DNA of 25,592 bases from the IMG/VR virus record IMGVR_UViG_3300042898_004645, positions 1 through 25,592 of that record; one strand, 5' to 3'. The notes beneath the pieces are model-generated. The model did not search any database. It had not been told where the DNA came from and was given only the letters and a program-made list of their open reading frames with translations. The position numbers and the translations under genes are program-made. This DNA comes from a virus. Shown here in pieces: positions 7,713-15,943 of the stretch (position 1 is its first letter; every line of letters starts with the position of its first letter).

Positions 7713-10289
7713 ATGCCAAGAACTACACCACAACTAAATAGTACTCTAAGAGAAAGTATCCTCAATACTAGATATGCTAGTCAAGCAAGGTACGGCACGG
7801 TAAAAGCTAATTCGACCTATGATGAAGTTCTCGCCTTGATAAAGGGTAAAGTAGAGGGTGGATATTCACATCCGGTACATTGGTATGAGGAGGTGTACAT
7901 TAAAAACGGAAAGAATACTGTATCATCAGGTAGTGGTGAAACAATGTATGGTGAAGATAGAGCAGCGGGTCAGACAGAGGCTAATAGTACTGCTGGAAAG
8001 GAGTTTTGGGCACTTGTCGATACGTGGAGCGGACTTGGTGCTTATAAAGTTTATAACAGAACATTCGTATCTAGAAACTGGCCAGCCAAATTAGGTATGG
8101 CCAATCCTAACGAAAATTACTTAAACTTTATATACAGAAACAAAGCCAAACTTAAGTATCAAAGACATGGTGCGGAGCCATCAGATCCGGTCTTGAAGGA
8201 AAAAATGAAATCTCTCTCTAGAGCACATGTGAAGACGATGTATGATAAAGCTTTAAATTCAGCTTTTGATGGTGAGAGTCGTGGGCAAGAATTGAAAAGG
8301 ATCATAAACAGTGATGGCAGATTGATATATCTCTTTTTAAGATTAAGATTCAATGGTCCTTTGTTCTATAATGCAGCAGGAAAGGATCTTTCTAATTTCT
8401 ATACAAATAATCCAAATGCAACTGTAGAAGAATTGATAGACTCGTCTTTGGAATGGAAGTGGAAATTTGCAGATGGTCTTCAAGACGGTACTGGATCAAA
8501 TCAGCAAGATTCTAAGGATTTAATTAAAAGAGATACTCTAATTGCGGCTGAATTTTTCGGATGGCCGAGAACACCGAATACATCAATACCCAGTCAATCA
8601 AATTTTGCACCAACTACACCAACTACTGGAGGATCTGGAACAGGAGCTGGCGGTGGTAATTCTCAAACTACAGATCCGATCGCTCAAGATAAGAAATCCG
8701 GAGATACAGAGGATGTGACTCCTAAACAACCAACAGGACCTATAACTCAAATCAAAAGGTTATTTAAACCAACCATAAGACCAATAGATATAGAATTAGA
8801 TATGAAAGCTGAGAGTTTACAGAATAAAAAAATAATAGCCTCAACCATTGGTTATACTCCATTAATTTTTTATAATGGTATTGATATAAAAGCAACTGAT
8901 ATCAGTTCATTCAGATTATATCATGAAGGTATGTTACCAAAAATAGAGTGTGTTATCTCAGATACATATGGTATTTTTAAGAAAACTGGTATTCCTGGTG
9001 ATGATACAAAGATATCTATTTTCATAAATTCAAAAAGTAAAATTTTAGCATCACTTAGAATGGATTTCAAAGTTCTTGAATTTGCGGAGATATCACCCGG
9101 AAAATATAGAGTGTCAGCTATAATAGATATACCAAGGATGTATATGAGAAAATATACAAATTTTGCGGGTAAAACTTCACTTGAAGCTCTTCAAGACTTA
9201 GCAAGGGAATTAGGACTTGGATTCTGCACAAACATTACTAACACGAATGATAAGCAAAACTGGATAAATATTGGTAAAACTCAAAGAGACTTTATGAATA
9301 ATATAACACAGTACTCATATATTTCAGATACGTCATTTCAAGTTTGTTATGTTGATTATTACTATAATCTTTGTTTTGTTGATGTATCAAGAGAGTTTGA
9401 AAGAGATGTAAACGGTGATGTTGGAGTATCTTGTGTTGGATTTGATTCAATAACAGGTGGTGATAAAAAAAGTGATGACAAGATTGAATCCTTAGTCTTG
9501 ACAAATGAACGTAATCTAAGTCTTAGTTCAGGATATATTGATAAATATAAAGTTACAAATAACTCTACCACAATATCCTTGAAAAAGGCTTACAGAAATG
9601 ATGTTAAGTATTTGGATACACAAAAAAAAGAAATTCTATACTTCACAGTTGATTCACAAAGTGGTGATCCGAGTAAATCATTGATATTAAAAGCGAGCTC
9701 CGGTGATGATGAATTCTTCAAAGAAAATACTAAAAGTACGTACGGTGGTAAATTGGATGCTAACACAGATGGTAGTGGAAATGCACATGCTAATTCATCA
9801 TACACAGCAGTTAATAATCAGAGAAATCTTACAGATTTTGCGAAATTAAATGCATTAATGTATTTACCAAACTGTAACTTAAACCTATATCCATATCGAA
9901 AAGTTAAGGTTCATATTATGAACCCGAAACAAACTCCAGATGATGGTCTAATATCAACTAGATTGACTGGAGATTGGTTAATTTCTGGAATTGAATTTAG
10001 TCTCAGTCAAGGTTCATTTAGACAAGTATTAACCTGTTTGAAAAGAGAATTGAGTTTGACAAAAGAAGAGCAAGATAGTCAGCCAATAAATAGAAATCAA
10101 GATCAAAGTAACTTTAAAACTTCACCAAATACTGATGAAAACATTCTCCCTAATAGTGTCTATAAAGTAGGAGAAATTTATACAGTTAAAGATGCTAAAG
10201 GACTCGAATATAAAATGACAGTTGAGGCAGTATCTACTGATGGTAAAGAAATTACAGCTTCGGTGGATACAAGAAATACAATAAAATAA
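7713..10289 (+). CDS. Baseplate hub protein with N-terminal muramidase-like domain
   Basis: 858 aa in three parts. (a) Residues ~1-260 contain V-E-G-G-Y-S-H-P at 47-54 and G-S-G-E-T-M-Y-G-E-D at 73-82. These recall the catalytic E-G-G-Y and following G-G-x-T-x-x-G-I segments of GH108 N-acetylmuramidases; E48 would be the catalytic acid. (b) Residues ~290-325 are a Thr/Gly/Ser/Pro linker. (c) Residues ~355-780 resemble hub proteins (T4 gp27, Mu gp44, P2 gpD): a beta domain, then S-L-E-A-L-Q-D-L-A-R-E-L-G-L near 485, an N-W-I-N-I-G-K-T-Q-R segment, and S-D-T-S-F-Q-V. A small C-terminal domain ends the protein. In T4 the hub (gp27) and tail lysozyme (gp5) are separate; here both functions seem to be in one chain. 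Hub call fairly firm; GH108 call tentative. Confidence 0.72.
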   Translation: MPRTTPQLNSTLRESILNTRYASQARYGTVKANSTYDEVLALIKGKVEGGYSHPVHWYEEVYIKNGKNTVSSGSGETMYGEDRAAGQTEANSTAGKEFWALVDTWSGLGAYKVYNRTFVSRNWPAKLGMANPNENYLNFIYRNKAKLKYQRHGAEPSDPVLKEKMKSLSRAHVKTMYDKALNSAFDGESRGQELKRIINSDGRLIYLFLRLRFNGPLFYNAAGKDLSNFYTNNPNATVEELIDSSLEWKWKFADGLQDGTGSNQQDSKDLIKRDTLIAAEFFGWPRTPNTSIPSQSNFAPTTPTTGGSGTGAGGGNSQTTDPIAQDKKSGDTEDVTPKQPTGPITQIKRLFKPTIRPIDIELDMKAESLQNKKIIASTIGYTPLIFYNGIDIKATDISSFRLYHEGMLPKIECVISDTYGIFKKTGIPGDDTKISIFINSKSKILASLRMDFKVLEFAEISPGKYRVSAIIDIPRMYMRKYTNFAGKTSLEALQDLARELGLGFCTNITNTNDKQNWINIGKTQRDFMNNITQYSYISDTSFQVCYVDYYYNLCFVDVSREFERDVNGDVGVSCVGFDSITGGDKKSDDKIESLVLTNERNLSLSSGYIDKYKVTNNSTTISLKKAYRNDVKYLDTQKKEILYFTVDSQSGDPSKSLILKASSGDDEFFKENTKSTYGGKLDANTDGSGNAHANSSYTAVNNQRNLTDFAKLNALMYLPNCNLNLYPYRKVKVHIMNPKQTPDDGLISTRLTGDWLISGIEFSLSQGSFRQVLTCLKRELSLTKEEQDSQPINRNQDQSNFKTSPNTDENILPNSVYKVGEIYTVKDAKGLEYKMTVEAVSTDGKEITASVDTRNTIK

Positions 10290-10347
10290 TAGATATATGG
10301 AACTAATAAAAATTGATCCTTATAATAGATAAAATTAATATTATGTA

Positions 10348-11991
10348 ATGTCAAAAATACAAGATTTTGTAGATGCTTATTCATCAGCTTTACAAGCTAA
10401 ATTAGACACCGAAACTAACAATAAGGCCATATATCAAGCTGCTCAAGCTCAAACTTATACAATAACTGATACAAATACCTCAGGTTGGCCAGTTGGGAGT
10501 GGTCAAGAAACCGTCGGTCTATTACTTAGATATATTTTTCCAAGTGTAGAAGGTGTTATCGCTCAATCTGATTTGAGTGGTTCTTACAGGCTTCCTCCAG
10601 GAATTTTAGGAATTAATACTCCGAATCCTGATTATATTAATGTGATTAGTGTATTAACGGGCAGTGAATCTACCGATACAATTAAAGAAGTTTATAATAA
10701 ATTAAAGAAAAACTATAGAGCTAATTATTTAATTTATGATTTAAACAGACAAAAGAATTTAGGAGGTCAAAAATGGTTTGATAATTTTATGAGTTCTGCA
10801 TTGAGTTTTTTGACTACTAATAATATAAAGGTTTCAGATATTAAAACAGTAGATGATTTTGAAGAATTGATTTTGTTTGAAATCGAACTTGATGATCCAT
10901 ATCATAGTCCATTAAAAGTTTTATATGATGCATTTATTGAAGCTGGTCCTAACTTCGTTCAACCAACTGCAGCAACGGGAACAGTAACTGGAACAACACC
11001 ATCCAATACGGTAACACCCACAGTACAACCTGTAGCTAGTCAGGTCGTAACACCTACTCCTCCTACTGAACCGGCACCTGCACCTCCACCACCTGGAAAA
11101 CTTTATAACAGTATTATTTTCAATGTGGAAAAACAGAATATTCTAGTACCGACACAAAATACATTCGATTTAGGCGAACTTACCATAGTCAAGCGTGACT
11201 ATACACCAACTGTTCCTGTAAGTGATAATACACCACCTACTAATATTGGTGAATTCTCAAATATGGCACCTGCTGAGGTGCCTCCTACCGCACCATCTGG
11301 CAAATCATCACCAAGTGGATTCACAATAAAGGGAAGCTCTTTCAGATCGGCTAATCGACAACCTACACAGATAGTAATACACTACACTGCAGGTTGGCAA
11401 ATAACCGATAAGAATAAAGCCACTGTAGATTTTCTCCAATCGAGAGCAGGAGGAAGCGGACTTACCTACCACTTTATAATAGCAGTTGATGGTCATATAG
11501 AGAATTTGGTGGATCCTAAGAATGTGGCTTTTCATGCGAAAGGAGCTAATTCAAATACTATCGGTATATCACTCGCTAGTTTGGGAACCACATACCATTC
11601 TAAAAATACTCTAGCATCTGCTGATGAGAAGGTTAACAAGTTGAGAATCAAAAATGACTTATATAAATTAGCTGAGAATCATGCAGAATTAGTTGATTTC
11701 AATGAGAGGAAAGCTACTTATAGAGGAAATATAAAATTTAGTCAGGAAGTATCGGACGCACAATTAAGATCACTCTCTAGCCTTCTTAAAAAACTCAGAC
11801 AAGATTTTCCAACCATACCTGCATGGAATGGATTAACACAGGATAAATTTGACCTGATGTTTCCGAAAAGTGGAACCACATATCAAGCTGATAAACCTGG
11901 GATTTATAGTCACTGTTCGGTCACTACTGAAAAGGCAGATGCACTTCCAACACCGAAATTTGTAAAGTTTCTCAAACAAGTAAGATTTTAA
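10348..11991 (+). CDS. Tail-associated N-acetylmuramoyl-L-alanine amidase with unknown N-terminal domain
   Basis: 547 aa. Residues ~1-205 form a domain that I do not recognise. Residues ~207-250 are a Thr/Pro-rich linker. From ~330 to the end is a zinc amidase of the Amidase_2/PGRP class: I-V-I-H-Y-T-A-G (first zinc His), L-T-Y-H-F-I-I-A-V-D-G, A-F-H-A-K-G-A-N-S-N-T-I-G-I, and near the end Y-S-H-C-S-V-T-T-E-K-A-D-A-L-P, which supplies the second His and an Asp as third ligand, as in AmiD-type enzymes. It would cleave the bond between MurNAc and the stem peptide. There is no signal peptide, and it sits in the tail block beside the hub, so a virion-borne entry enzyme is more likely than a second endolysin. 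Confidence 0.85.
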   Translation: MSKIQDFVDAYSSALQAKLDTETNNKAIYQAAQAQTYTITDTNTSGWPVGSGQETVGLLLRYIFPSVEGVIAQSDLSGSYRLPPGILGINTPNPDYINVISVLTGSESTDTIKEVYNKLKKNYRANYLIYDLNRQKNLGGQKWFDNFMSSALSFLTTNNIKVSDIKTVDDFEELILFEIELDDPYHSPLKVLYDAFIEAGPNFVQPTAATGTVTGTTPSNTVTPTVQPVASQVVTPTPPTEPAPAPPPPGKLYNSIIFNVEKQNILVPTQNTFDLGELTIVKRDYTPTVPVSDNTPPTNIGEFSNMAPAEVPPTAPSGKSSPSGFTIKGSSFRSANRQPTQIVIHYTAGWQITDKNKATVDFLQSRAGGSGLTYHFIIAVDGHIENLVDPKNVAFHAKGANSNTIGISLASLGTTYHSKNTLASADEKVNKLRIKNDLYKLAENHAELVDFNERKATYRGNIKFSQEVSDAQLRSLSSLLKKLRQDFPTIPAWNGLTQDKFDLMFPKSGTTYQADKPGIYSHCSVTTEKADALPTPKFVKFLKQVRF

Positions 11992-12005
11992 TTCATTTAA
12001 TAATC

Positions 12006-12018
12006 TTAATATATACTA
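12006..12018 (+). promoter_or_regulatory. Promoter-like motif before the 209-aa protein gene
   Basis: TTAATATATACTA lies just before the ATG at 12021, giving this gene a start of transcription separate from the amidase gene. Confidence 0.45.
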
Positions 12019-12020
12019 TT

Positions 12021-12650
12021 ATGAAATGGATTAAACAATTTAAACAATTTAAAGAATCACTTCAAATTGACTTGACATTCAATTCAATAGATATAATGGA
12101 ATCTTTGAATATCTGGCAAGATATTTTATTAAAATCAATCTCAGCTGAGCCAGTTGATATATTCGATACATTAAAGTTATCAAATGATTTAAAAAGTAAA
12201 TTAGATTTGGATACTTTATCTGATTTAGTAGAATTTTTAAATTCATTATCATCAATCGGATTAAAAAAGTCACCTCTACAAAATACAACAGACTATCAAA
12301 CATTTTTGAATAAGCCGTGTAAATTTATGTTTATATATGACTTCAATGCTAATGAATTAGAAAATCCGGAATATTTAGCTTTTCAAAGTTGGAATGATAC
12401 TCTAAAAAAATGGGATGAAACTAAACTATTTAAAGTAAAAGATGATGTTAAAAAATTCTATGATAAATTAACGAGTAAAACTATTGAAATTGTGGATGGT
12501 TCGGAAAATTATATCTATTCCACTTCAAATGGTAACGATTGGGAGTTACAAAACATAGATAAAGAGAATGATGTCTATACTAGAATTCTAAGAAAAGAAG
12601 AATTGCAAAAAATTCTAGATGAAAGTAAAATTACCTTAAATATTATTTAA
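12021..12650 (+). CDS. Hypothetical protein with candidate capsid-targeting N-terminus
   Basis: 209 aa, beginning M-K-W-I-K-Q-F-K-Q-F-K-E-S. The F-K-E at residues 10-12 after a basic/aromatic start fits the candidate capsid-targeting pattern. The rest is acidic and Lys/Asp-rich: a helical N-terminal half with D-L-V-E-F-L-N-S-L near residue 74, then a mixed region with W-N-D-T-L-K-K-W-D near residue 125. I do not recognise a family. Its end overlaps the convergent J-domain gene by 15 bases, leaving no room for a terminator. Confidence 0.75.
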   Translation: MKWIKQFKQFKESLQIDLTFNSIDIMESLNIWQDILLKSISAEPVDIFDTLKLSNDLKSKLDLDTLSDLVEFLNSLSSIGLKKSPLQNTTDYQTFLNKPCKFMFIYDFNANELENPEYLAFQSWNDTLKKWDETKLFKVKDDVKKFYDKLTSKTIEIVDGSENYIYSTSNGNDWELQNIDKENDVYTRILRKEELQKILDESKITLNII

Positions 12651-13232
12651 TTTATTCTCAATAAAATTTAGAATAATTTTTAGTTTATCGTCTTCGCTAC
12701 TAGATTTCAACCACTTAAAGGTATAAGTGGATTCTAAAAATGAAATTTGTGATTTATAATTTATAATTTTATCTTTTACCTGTTCTAGAATAGATTCACT
12801 CCATTCAAATTCAATCATTAACTCTGATGAAACTTTATATAAAGTCACTAAATCATTTATTTCATAAGCACTAGTCGCTTCTAAATATAACTCATTTAGT
12901 TTAGGATTCTTAATTTTATCTGGATGAGTCGATTTTACAATTTTTCGATATATCTTCTTAACATCTGAATCAATTGTTGGCTTACCCAGTGGCTCAGATT
13001 CGACTTCAATATCATTAATACTTGATTGATTAGATATACTATTAAATTTAATAGTATTTTTATCTTTATAAATACTTCTCAGCTCTGGATATCTATCCAA
13101 TATAGTTTCAACAGATTCTAAAAAAACATTATTAGACTCTCTAATTATCTCAGATTGATATAGGTAATCAGATTCAATAAATTGTAGTTCTTTAATTAAC
13201 CTTTGAAATTCAAGGGACTTTAGTCTAGACAT
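12636..13232 (-). CDS. J-domain (DnaJ-like) co-chaperone
   Basis: 198 aa. Residues ~85-145 look like a J-domain: V-K-K-I-Y-R-K-I-V-K forms helix II, the diagnostic H-P-D is at 103-105 (S-T-H-P-D-K), and the following helix contains L-E-A-T-S-A-Y-E. The H-P-D loop is what stimulates the ATPase of DnaK. The ~80 residues before it and ~50 after it are helical and unassigned. No Gly/Phe region or zinc domain is present, so it is a type III J-protein. It lies antisense within a structural region and may recruit host DnaK for virion assembly or host takeover. Its start at 13232 has a weak promoter-like motif just upstream. Confidence 0.72.
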   Translation of the reverse strand: MSRLKSLEFQRLIKELQFIESDYLYQSEIIRESNNVFLESVETILDRYPELRSIYKDKNTIKFNSISNQSSINDIEVESEPLGKPTIDSDVKKIYRKIVKSTHPDKIKNPKLNELYLEATSAYEINDLVTLYKVSSELMIEFEWSESILEQVKDKIINYKSQISFLESTYTFKWLKSSSEDDKLKIILNFIENKLNNI

Positions 13233-13235
13233 CTA

Positions 13236-13249
13236 TATTCATATTAAAA
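13236..13249 (-). promoter_or_regulatory. Weak promoter-like motif before the J-domain gene
   Basis: The minus strand reads TTTTAATATGAATA, a variant with one changed base in the AATATATA core, four bases upstream of the ATG at 13232. Confidence 0.3.
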
Positions 13250-13262
13250 TAGTGTATTATTG

Positions 13263-13276
13263 TTTTAATATATAAT
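13263..13276 (+). promoter_or_regulatory. Promoter-like motif before the glycine-rich protein gene
   Basis: TTTTAATATATAAT lies 17 bases before the ATG at 13294, an excellent match to the window-wide motif. It is back-to-back with the minus-strand variant. Confidence 0.5.
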
Positions 13277-13293
13277 GAAATAGATTTTACTCA

Positions 13294-13842
13294 ATGGAAA
13301 AAATGTCACTTTACGAACTTTATAGAATTCTTGAAAGGATTAAATCGTCTGACTACAAAGATGAAACTATCGAATATGTTGAAAATATTATTTCAGAAAA
13401 GGAGAGAGTTCTTGAAGACACTTCAGCTACTGGTGGTCCAGCCGGATCAGTAGGAGCAGCCGCAGTTGGATACGGTGGTGGTGGAGTTTCATTGAGTAAT
13501 GCCACAACTGCTGGTATGGGTGGTGTTGTATCTTCACAACCATCCGCATTTCCGGGAACTCTTAATGGTGTTGCTTGGGCATCTGGTGGTGGAACAGAAG
13601 GATCAGGTGATATATCTATACCTTATAATCCTAGTGGTGCAAATAGAATGTTTCAAAAATTACCAGTTATGGGAAAGAATCATAAATCACAAACCGGTAA
13701 AAAATCTAGACAAAAACCTTTAAATATAAAATCACTTAAAGATATTATGTCAAATAAAGGTAAGTCTTCTGGTAAAATAATGAACTTTAATGACTTTGAT
13801 AAAAAAGATATCACAACAAAAGTAACCAAGGTTAAAGAATAA
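13294..13842 (+). CDS. Glycine-rich hypothetical protein, probably virion-associated
   Basis: 182 aa. A helical start (residues 1-40, L-Y-E-L-Y-R-I-L-E-R-I) leads into a Gly/Ala/Ser-rich region (about 43-112, with G-Y-G-G-G-G-V-S-L) and then a Lys-rich tail ending in a segment with M-N-F-N-D-F-D-K-K-D. No enzymatic motif. Gly-rich linkers with a helical anchor are common in phage structural and internal proteins. It stands 16 bases before the lysozyme gene, in the same orientation, and both probably share the promoter at 13263. I do not recognise a family. Confidence 0.7.
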   Translation: MEKMSLYELYRILERIKSSDYKDETIEYVENIISEKERVLEDTSATGGPAGSVGAAAVGYGGGGVSLSNATTAGMGGVVSSQPSAFPGTLNGVAWASGGGTEGSGDISIPYNPSGANRMFQKLPVMGKNHKSQTGKKSRQKPLNIKSLKDIMSNKGKSSGKIMNFNDFDKKDITTKVTKVKE

Positions 13843-13858
13843 AATTAACTAATCAATT

Positions 13859-14317
13859 ATGAGTAAAATAACAACTACTGGTAAAGGGGGAATAGATTTA
13901 ATTAAATCATTTGAAGGATTCTATTCTAAACCATACATGTGTCCAGCTTCTGTACCTACAATTGGATATGGAACAACTAGATATCCGAATGGAAATAAAG
14001 TGACATTAAAAGATGTATCAATAACTGAACAACAAGGAGTTGAATATCTAATGCACGATTTGAAAACATTTGAAAAATATGTGGATTCTTATTGTAGAGA
14101 TGATGTAAATCAAAATCAGTTTGATGCTTTAGTATCATTTTGCTACAATCTAGGACCAAATAATCTAAAATCATCTACTTTACTTAAAAAAGTAAATTTA
14201 AATCCGTCAGATCCAAGTATTTTAAATGAATTCCTTAAATGGAATAAAGGTGGAGGTAGAGTATTAAAAGGATTAACTAAACGTAGGCAATCTGAATCTA
14301 ACTTGTACTTCTCTTAA
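13859..14317 (+). CDS. Endolysin, GH24 phage-type lysozyme with E-C-T catalytic set
   Basis: 152 aa, the usual size of a single-domain GH24 lysozyme. It cleaves the beta-1,4 bond between MurNAc and GlcNAc. The active-site block is clear: I-K-S-F-E-G-F at 15-21, then P-Y-M-C-P-A at 25-30, then P-T-I-G-Y-G-T-T at 33-40. This gives E19, C28 and T34, the E-8aa-(D/C)-5aa-T spacing of phage endolysins; the usual Asp is replaced by Cys, a known variant. The family's later Q-F-D-A-L-V-S-F-C-Y-N-L-G block is at about 82-94. There is no signal or SAR segment, so release needs a holin; the next gene is a candidate. Confidence 0.92.
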   Translation: MSKITTTGKGGIDLIKSFEGFYSKPYMCPASVPTIGYGTTRYPNGNKVTLKDVSITEQQGVEYLMHDLKTFEKYVDSYCRDDVNQNQFDALVSFCYNLGPNNLKSSTLLKKVNLNPSDPSILNEFLKWNKGGGRVLKGLTKRRQSESNLYFS

Positions 14318-14335
14318 TAAACATTTTATCATTTA

Positions 14336-14348
14336 TTTAATATATCAT
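14336..14348 (+). promoter_or_regulatory. Promoter-like motif before the candidate holin
   Basis: TTTAATATATCAT lies 49 bases before the ATG at 14398, followed by an unusually long leader for this window. Confidence 0.4.
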
Positions 14349-14397
14349 GTAAATAAAATTTAAATAGGTGCAAATTTAACTAACCCTTAAACCCACT

Positions 14398-14583
14398 ATG
14401 ATTTTTCTAATTTATGTTTTTTTAACTTTAGCTGCAGTAGTTTTAATTTATGATGAAATTGAAGCTTCTATTAATAAAAATATAAAAAGTAAATTTTGGA
14501 GAAAATTTTGGAAAACATTAGCTATATTTTTTGCCTTATTTATATTTTTTATTGGATTTTTTTATATATGCCTTAAATATTAA
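14398..14583 (+). CDS. Small two-span membrane protein, candidate holin
   Basis: 61 aa. Hydrophobic segments lie at residues ~1-18 (F-L-I-Y-V-F-L-T-L-A-A-V-V-L) and ~40-58 (L-A-I-F-F-A-L-F-I-F-F-I-G-F), separated by a charged loop with K-N-I-K-S-K-F-W-R-K-F-W-K. Two spans, very small size and position directly after a signal-less lysozyme fit a class II-like holin that releases the endolysin. Short membrane proteins are common in large phages, so the role is inferred from position. Its stop is 3 bases before the next start. Confidence 0.6.
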   Translation: MIFLIYVFLTLAAVVLIYDEIEASINKNIKSKFWRKFWKTLAIFFALFIFFIGFFYICLKY

Positions 14584-14586
14584 TTT

Positions 14587-15138
14587 ATGAAAATAGGATT
14601 TTGCGGTACAATGTCTGTTTTAGACAAACAGGAAAAATTAATTATTGTTGGATCTAGTGGGTCAGGTAAAGATTACCTACTAAGAGAACTAGATAAACAA
14701 GGATTAAAAATATCTATTAAAGTCACATCAAGGCCCCAAAGACAAAATGAAATAGATGGTGTTAATTATCATTTTAAGAAATTAGAAGATTTTAATAATT
14801 TAGATCTAATAGTCAGTCAGGACTTCTATAATGATAAGAAAGAACTTTGGAAATATGGAATCTTAAAAGAAGATTTTAATAACTCACAAGCTTTTATAAT
14901 GACTCCTGGTGAAATATCACAGATAGATGAAATAACTAGAAAAGGATGTTTTGTTGTTTATCTGGATATAGATAGAAGTATTAGGGAAAAAAGAATTATT
15001 AAAAGAAATGATAATAACGATTCAGTGATGAGAAGACTAGATGCCGATGATATAGACTTTCTAGGATTTAAAGATTATGATTTAAAAATAACTGATCCCG
15101 AATTTGACGTTGAATCAATTATAAGTCTAATGAATTAA
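14587..15138 (+). CDS. Guanylate-kinase-like (d)NMP kinase with an odd N-terminal extension
   Basis: 183 aa. It carries the guanylate kinase pattern: P-loop I-I-V-G-S-S-G-S-G-K-D near residues 19-29, nucleotide-binding T-S-R-P-Q-R-Q-N-E-I-D-G-V-N-Y-H-F near 47-63, and a lid-type R-E-K-R-I-I-K-R near 137-144. It would phosphorylate GMP/dGMP or act like T4 gp1 for dNMP supply. The first nine residues, M-K-I-G-F-C-G-T-M-S-V, look like the beginning of another P-loop protein whose G-x-x-x-x-G-K-T was lost, followed by the real enzyme start. ATG at 14611 would give a kinase of normal N-terminal length. Its end overlaps the convergent gene by 4 bases. Confidence 0.75.
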   Translation: MKIGFCGTMSVLDKQEKLIIVGSSGSGKDYLLRELDKQGLKISIKVTSRPQRQNEIDGVNYHFKKLEDFNNLDLIVSQDFYNDKKELWKYGILKEDFNNSQAFIMTPGEISQIDEITRKGCFVVYLDIDRSIREKRIIKRNDNNDSVMRRLDADDIDFLGFKDYDLKITDPEFDVESIISLMN

Positions 15139-15857
15139 GGTTCAGTTATCTTTTTATTACCATCTATTATAGATAATCCTTTTAATTGACCATTTATAGA
15201 GTTACAAACATTCTCAGAACTTGAAATTAAATTTTCTAAAACAGAAAGTATAATATTCAATATTGAATACATCTTCAAAAAGTTTTTATCACTCTCATAA
15301 AATTGTGAATTAGATATACTCTCGATTAAATCGATTGTTAGTGTAATTGTATCATTATTTTTCGCTTTCATTTTCATAATGATAATTTTAGGAATACCCA
15401 TTTCCTCACACTCTCTCTCATAATCATATACTATCTTATTGATTAAATCCAATAGACTTTTCCAAAGCTGAGATTGATCCATACTTTGATATGTTTTACT
15501 TTGAACGAACTCATTTAAGTCTCTTTTATAACATTTTAAAAATGTTGCTAGGTACCTCTTAAAAACAAATGTTCTATATTCAGTGGAAAATTGAAATGTT
15601 GGTACTCTGGAATATGTCCAAAAGTCTATGTAGTTAAAAATATCGTGATTTATAATATCAGATTCGACAATTTCTTTAGAAGGTGATTCCTTCACTTTCT
15701 TTTTTAGGAAAAATTCAATAAACTTATCTGTTATTTTTGACCAAATTTCTACAAAATACTTTGACTTAAAAATACTTATCATAGTTATAAGAATAAAGCC
15801 TATTAAAGCTCCAACCCACCCTTTATTTTGCATCATTTCAATAATTTCTTTCTCCAT
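15135..15857 (-). CDS. Membrane-anchored hypothetical protein
   Basis: 240 aa. One membrane span at about residues 14-30 (V-G-A-L-I-G-F-I-L-I-T-M-I-S-I) near the N-terminus, then a basic amphipathic stretch and about 200 mainly helical cytoplasmic residues. No enzymatic motif and no family that I recognise. Single-span anchored helical proteins occur in phage exclusion and lysis-control systems, but nothing here identifies one. It lies on the strand opposite the surrounding block and has its own promoter-like motif. Confidence 0.72.
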   Translation of the reverse strand: MEKEIIEMMQNKGWVGALIGFILITMISIFKSKYFVEIWSKITDKFIEFFLKKKVKESPSKEIVESDIINHDIFNYIDFWTYSRVPTFQFSTEYRTFVFKRYLATFLKCYKRDLNEFVQSKTYQSMDQSQLWKSLLDLINKIVYDYERECEEMGIPKIIIMKMKAKNNDTITLTIDLIESISNSQFYESDKNFLKMYSILNIILSVLENLISSSENVCNSINGQLKGLSIIDGNKKITEP

Positions 15858-15860
15858 ACA

Positions 15861-15873
15861 GAATATATATTAA
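15861..15873 (-). promoter_or_regulatory. Promoter-like motif before the membrane protein gene
   Basis: The minus strand reads TTAATATATATTC, ending 4 bases before the ATG at 15857. The core matches the window-wide motif. Confidence 0.42.
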
Positions 15874-15903
15874 TTTAAAATTCTTTATTATTTATGAAAG
15901 ATT

Positions 15904-15943
15904 AAAAAACAAAGAATCCCTAGATTCACTACATCTAGGGATT
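15904..15943 (-). terminator. Intrinsic terminator ending the candidate small RNA
   Basis: Perfect 11-bp stem AATCCCTAGAT/ATCTAGGGATT with a 7-base loop, followed on the minus strand by CTTTG and six T. It lies upstream of the promoter of the minus-strand membrane protein gene, so it insulates that gene from RNA started further upstream. Confidence 0.7.
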
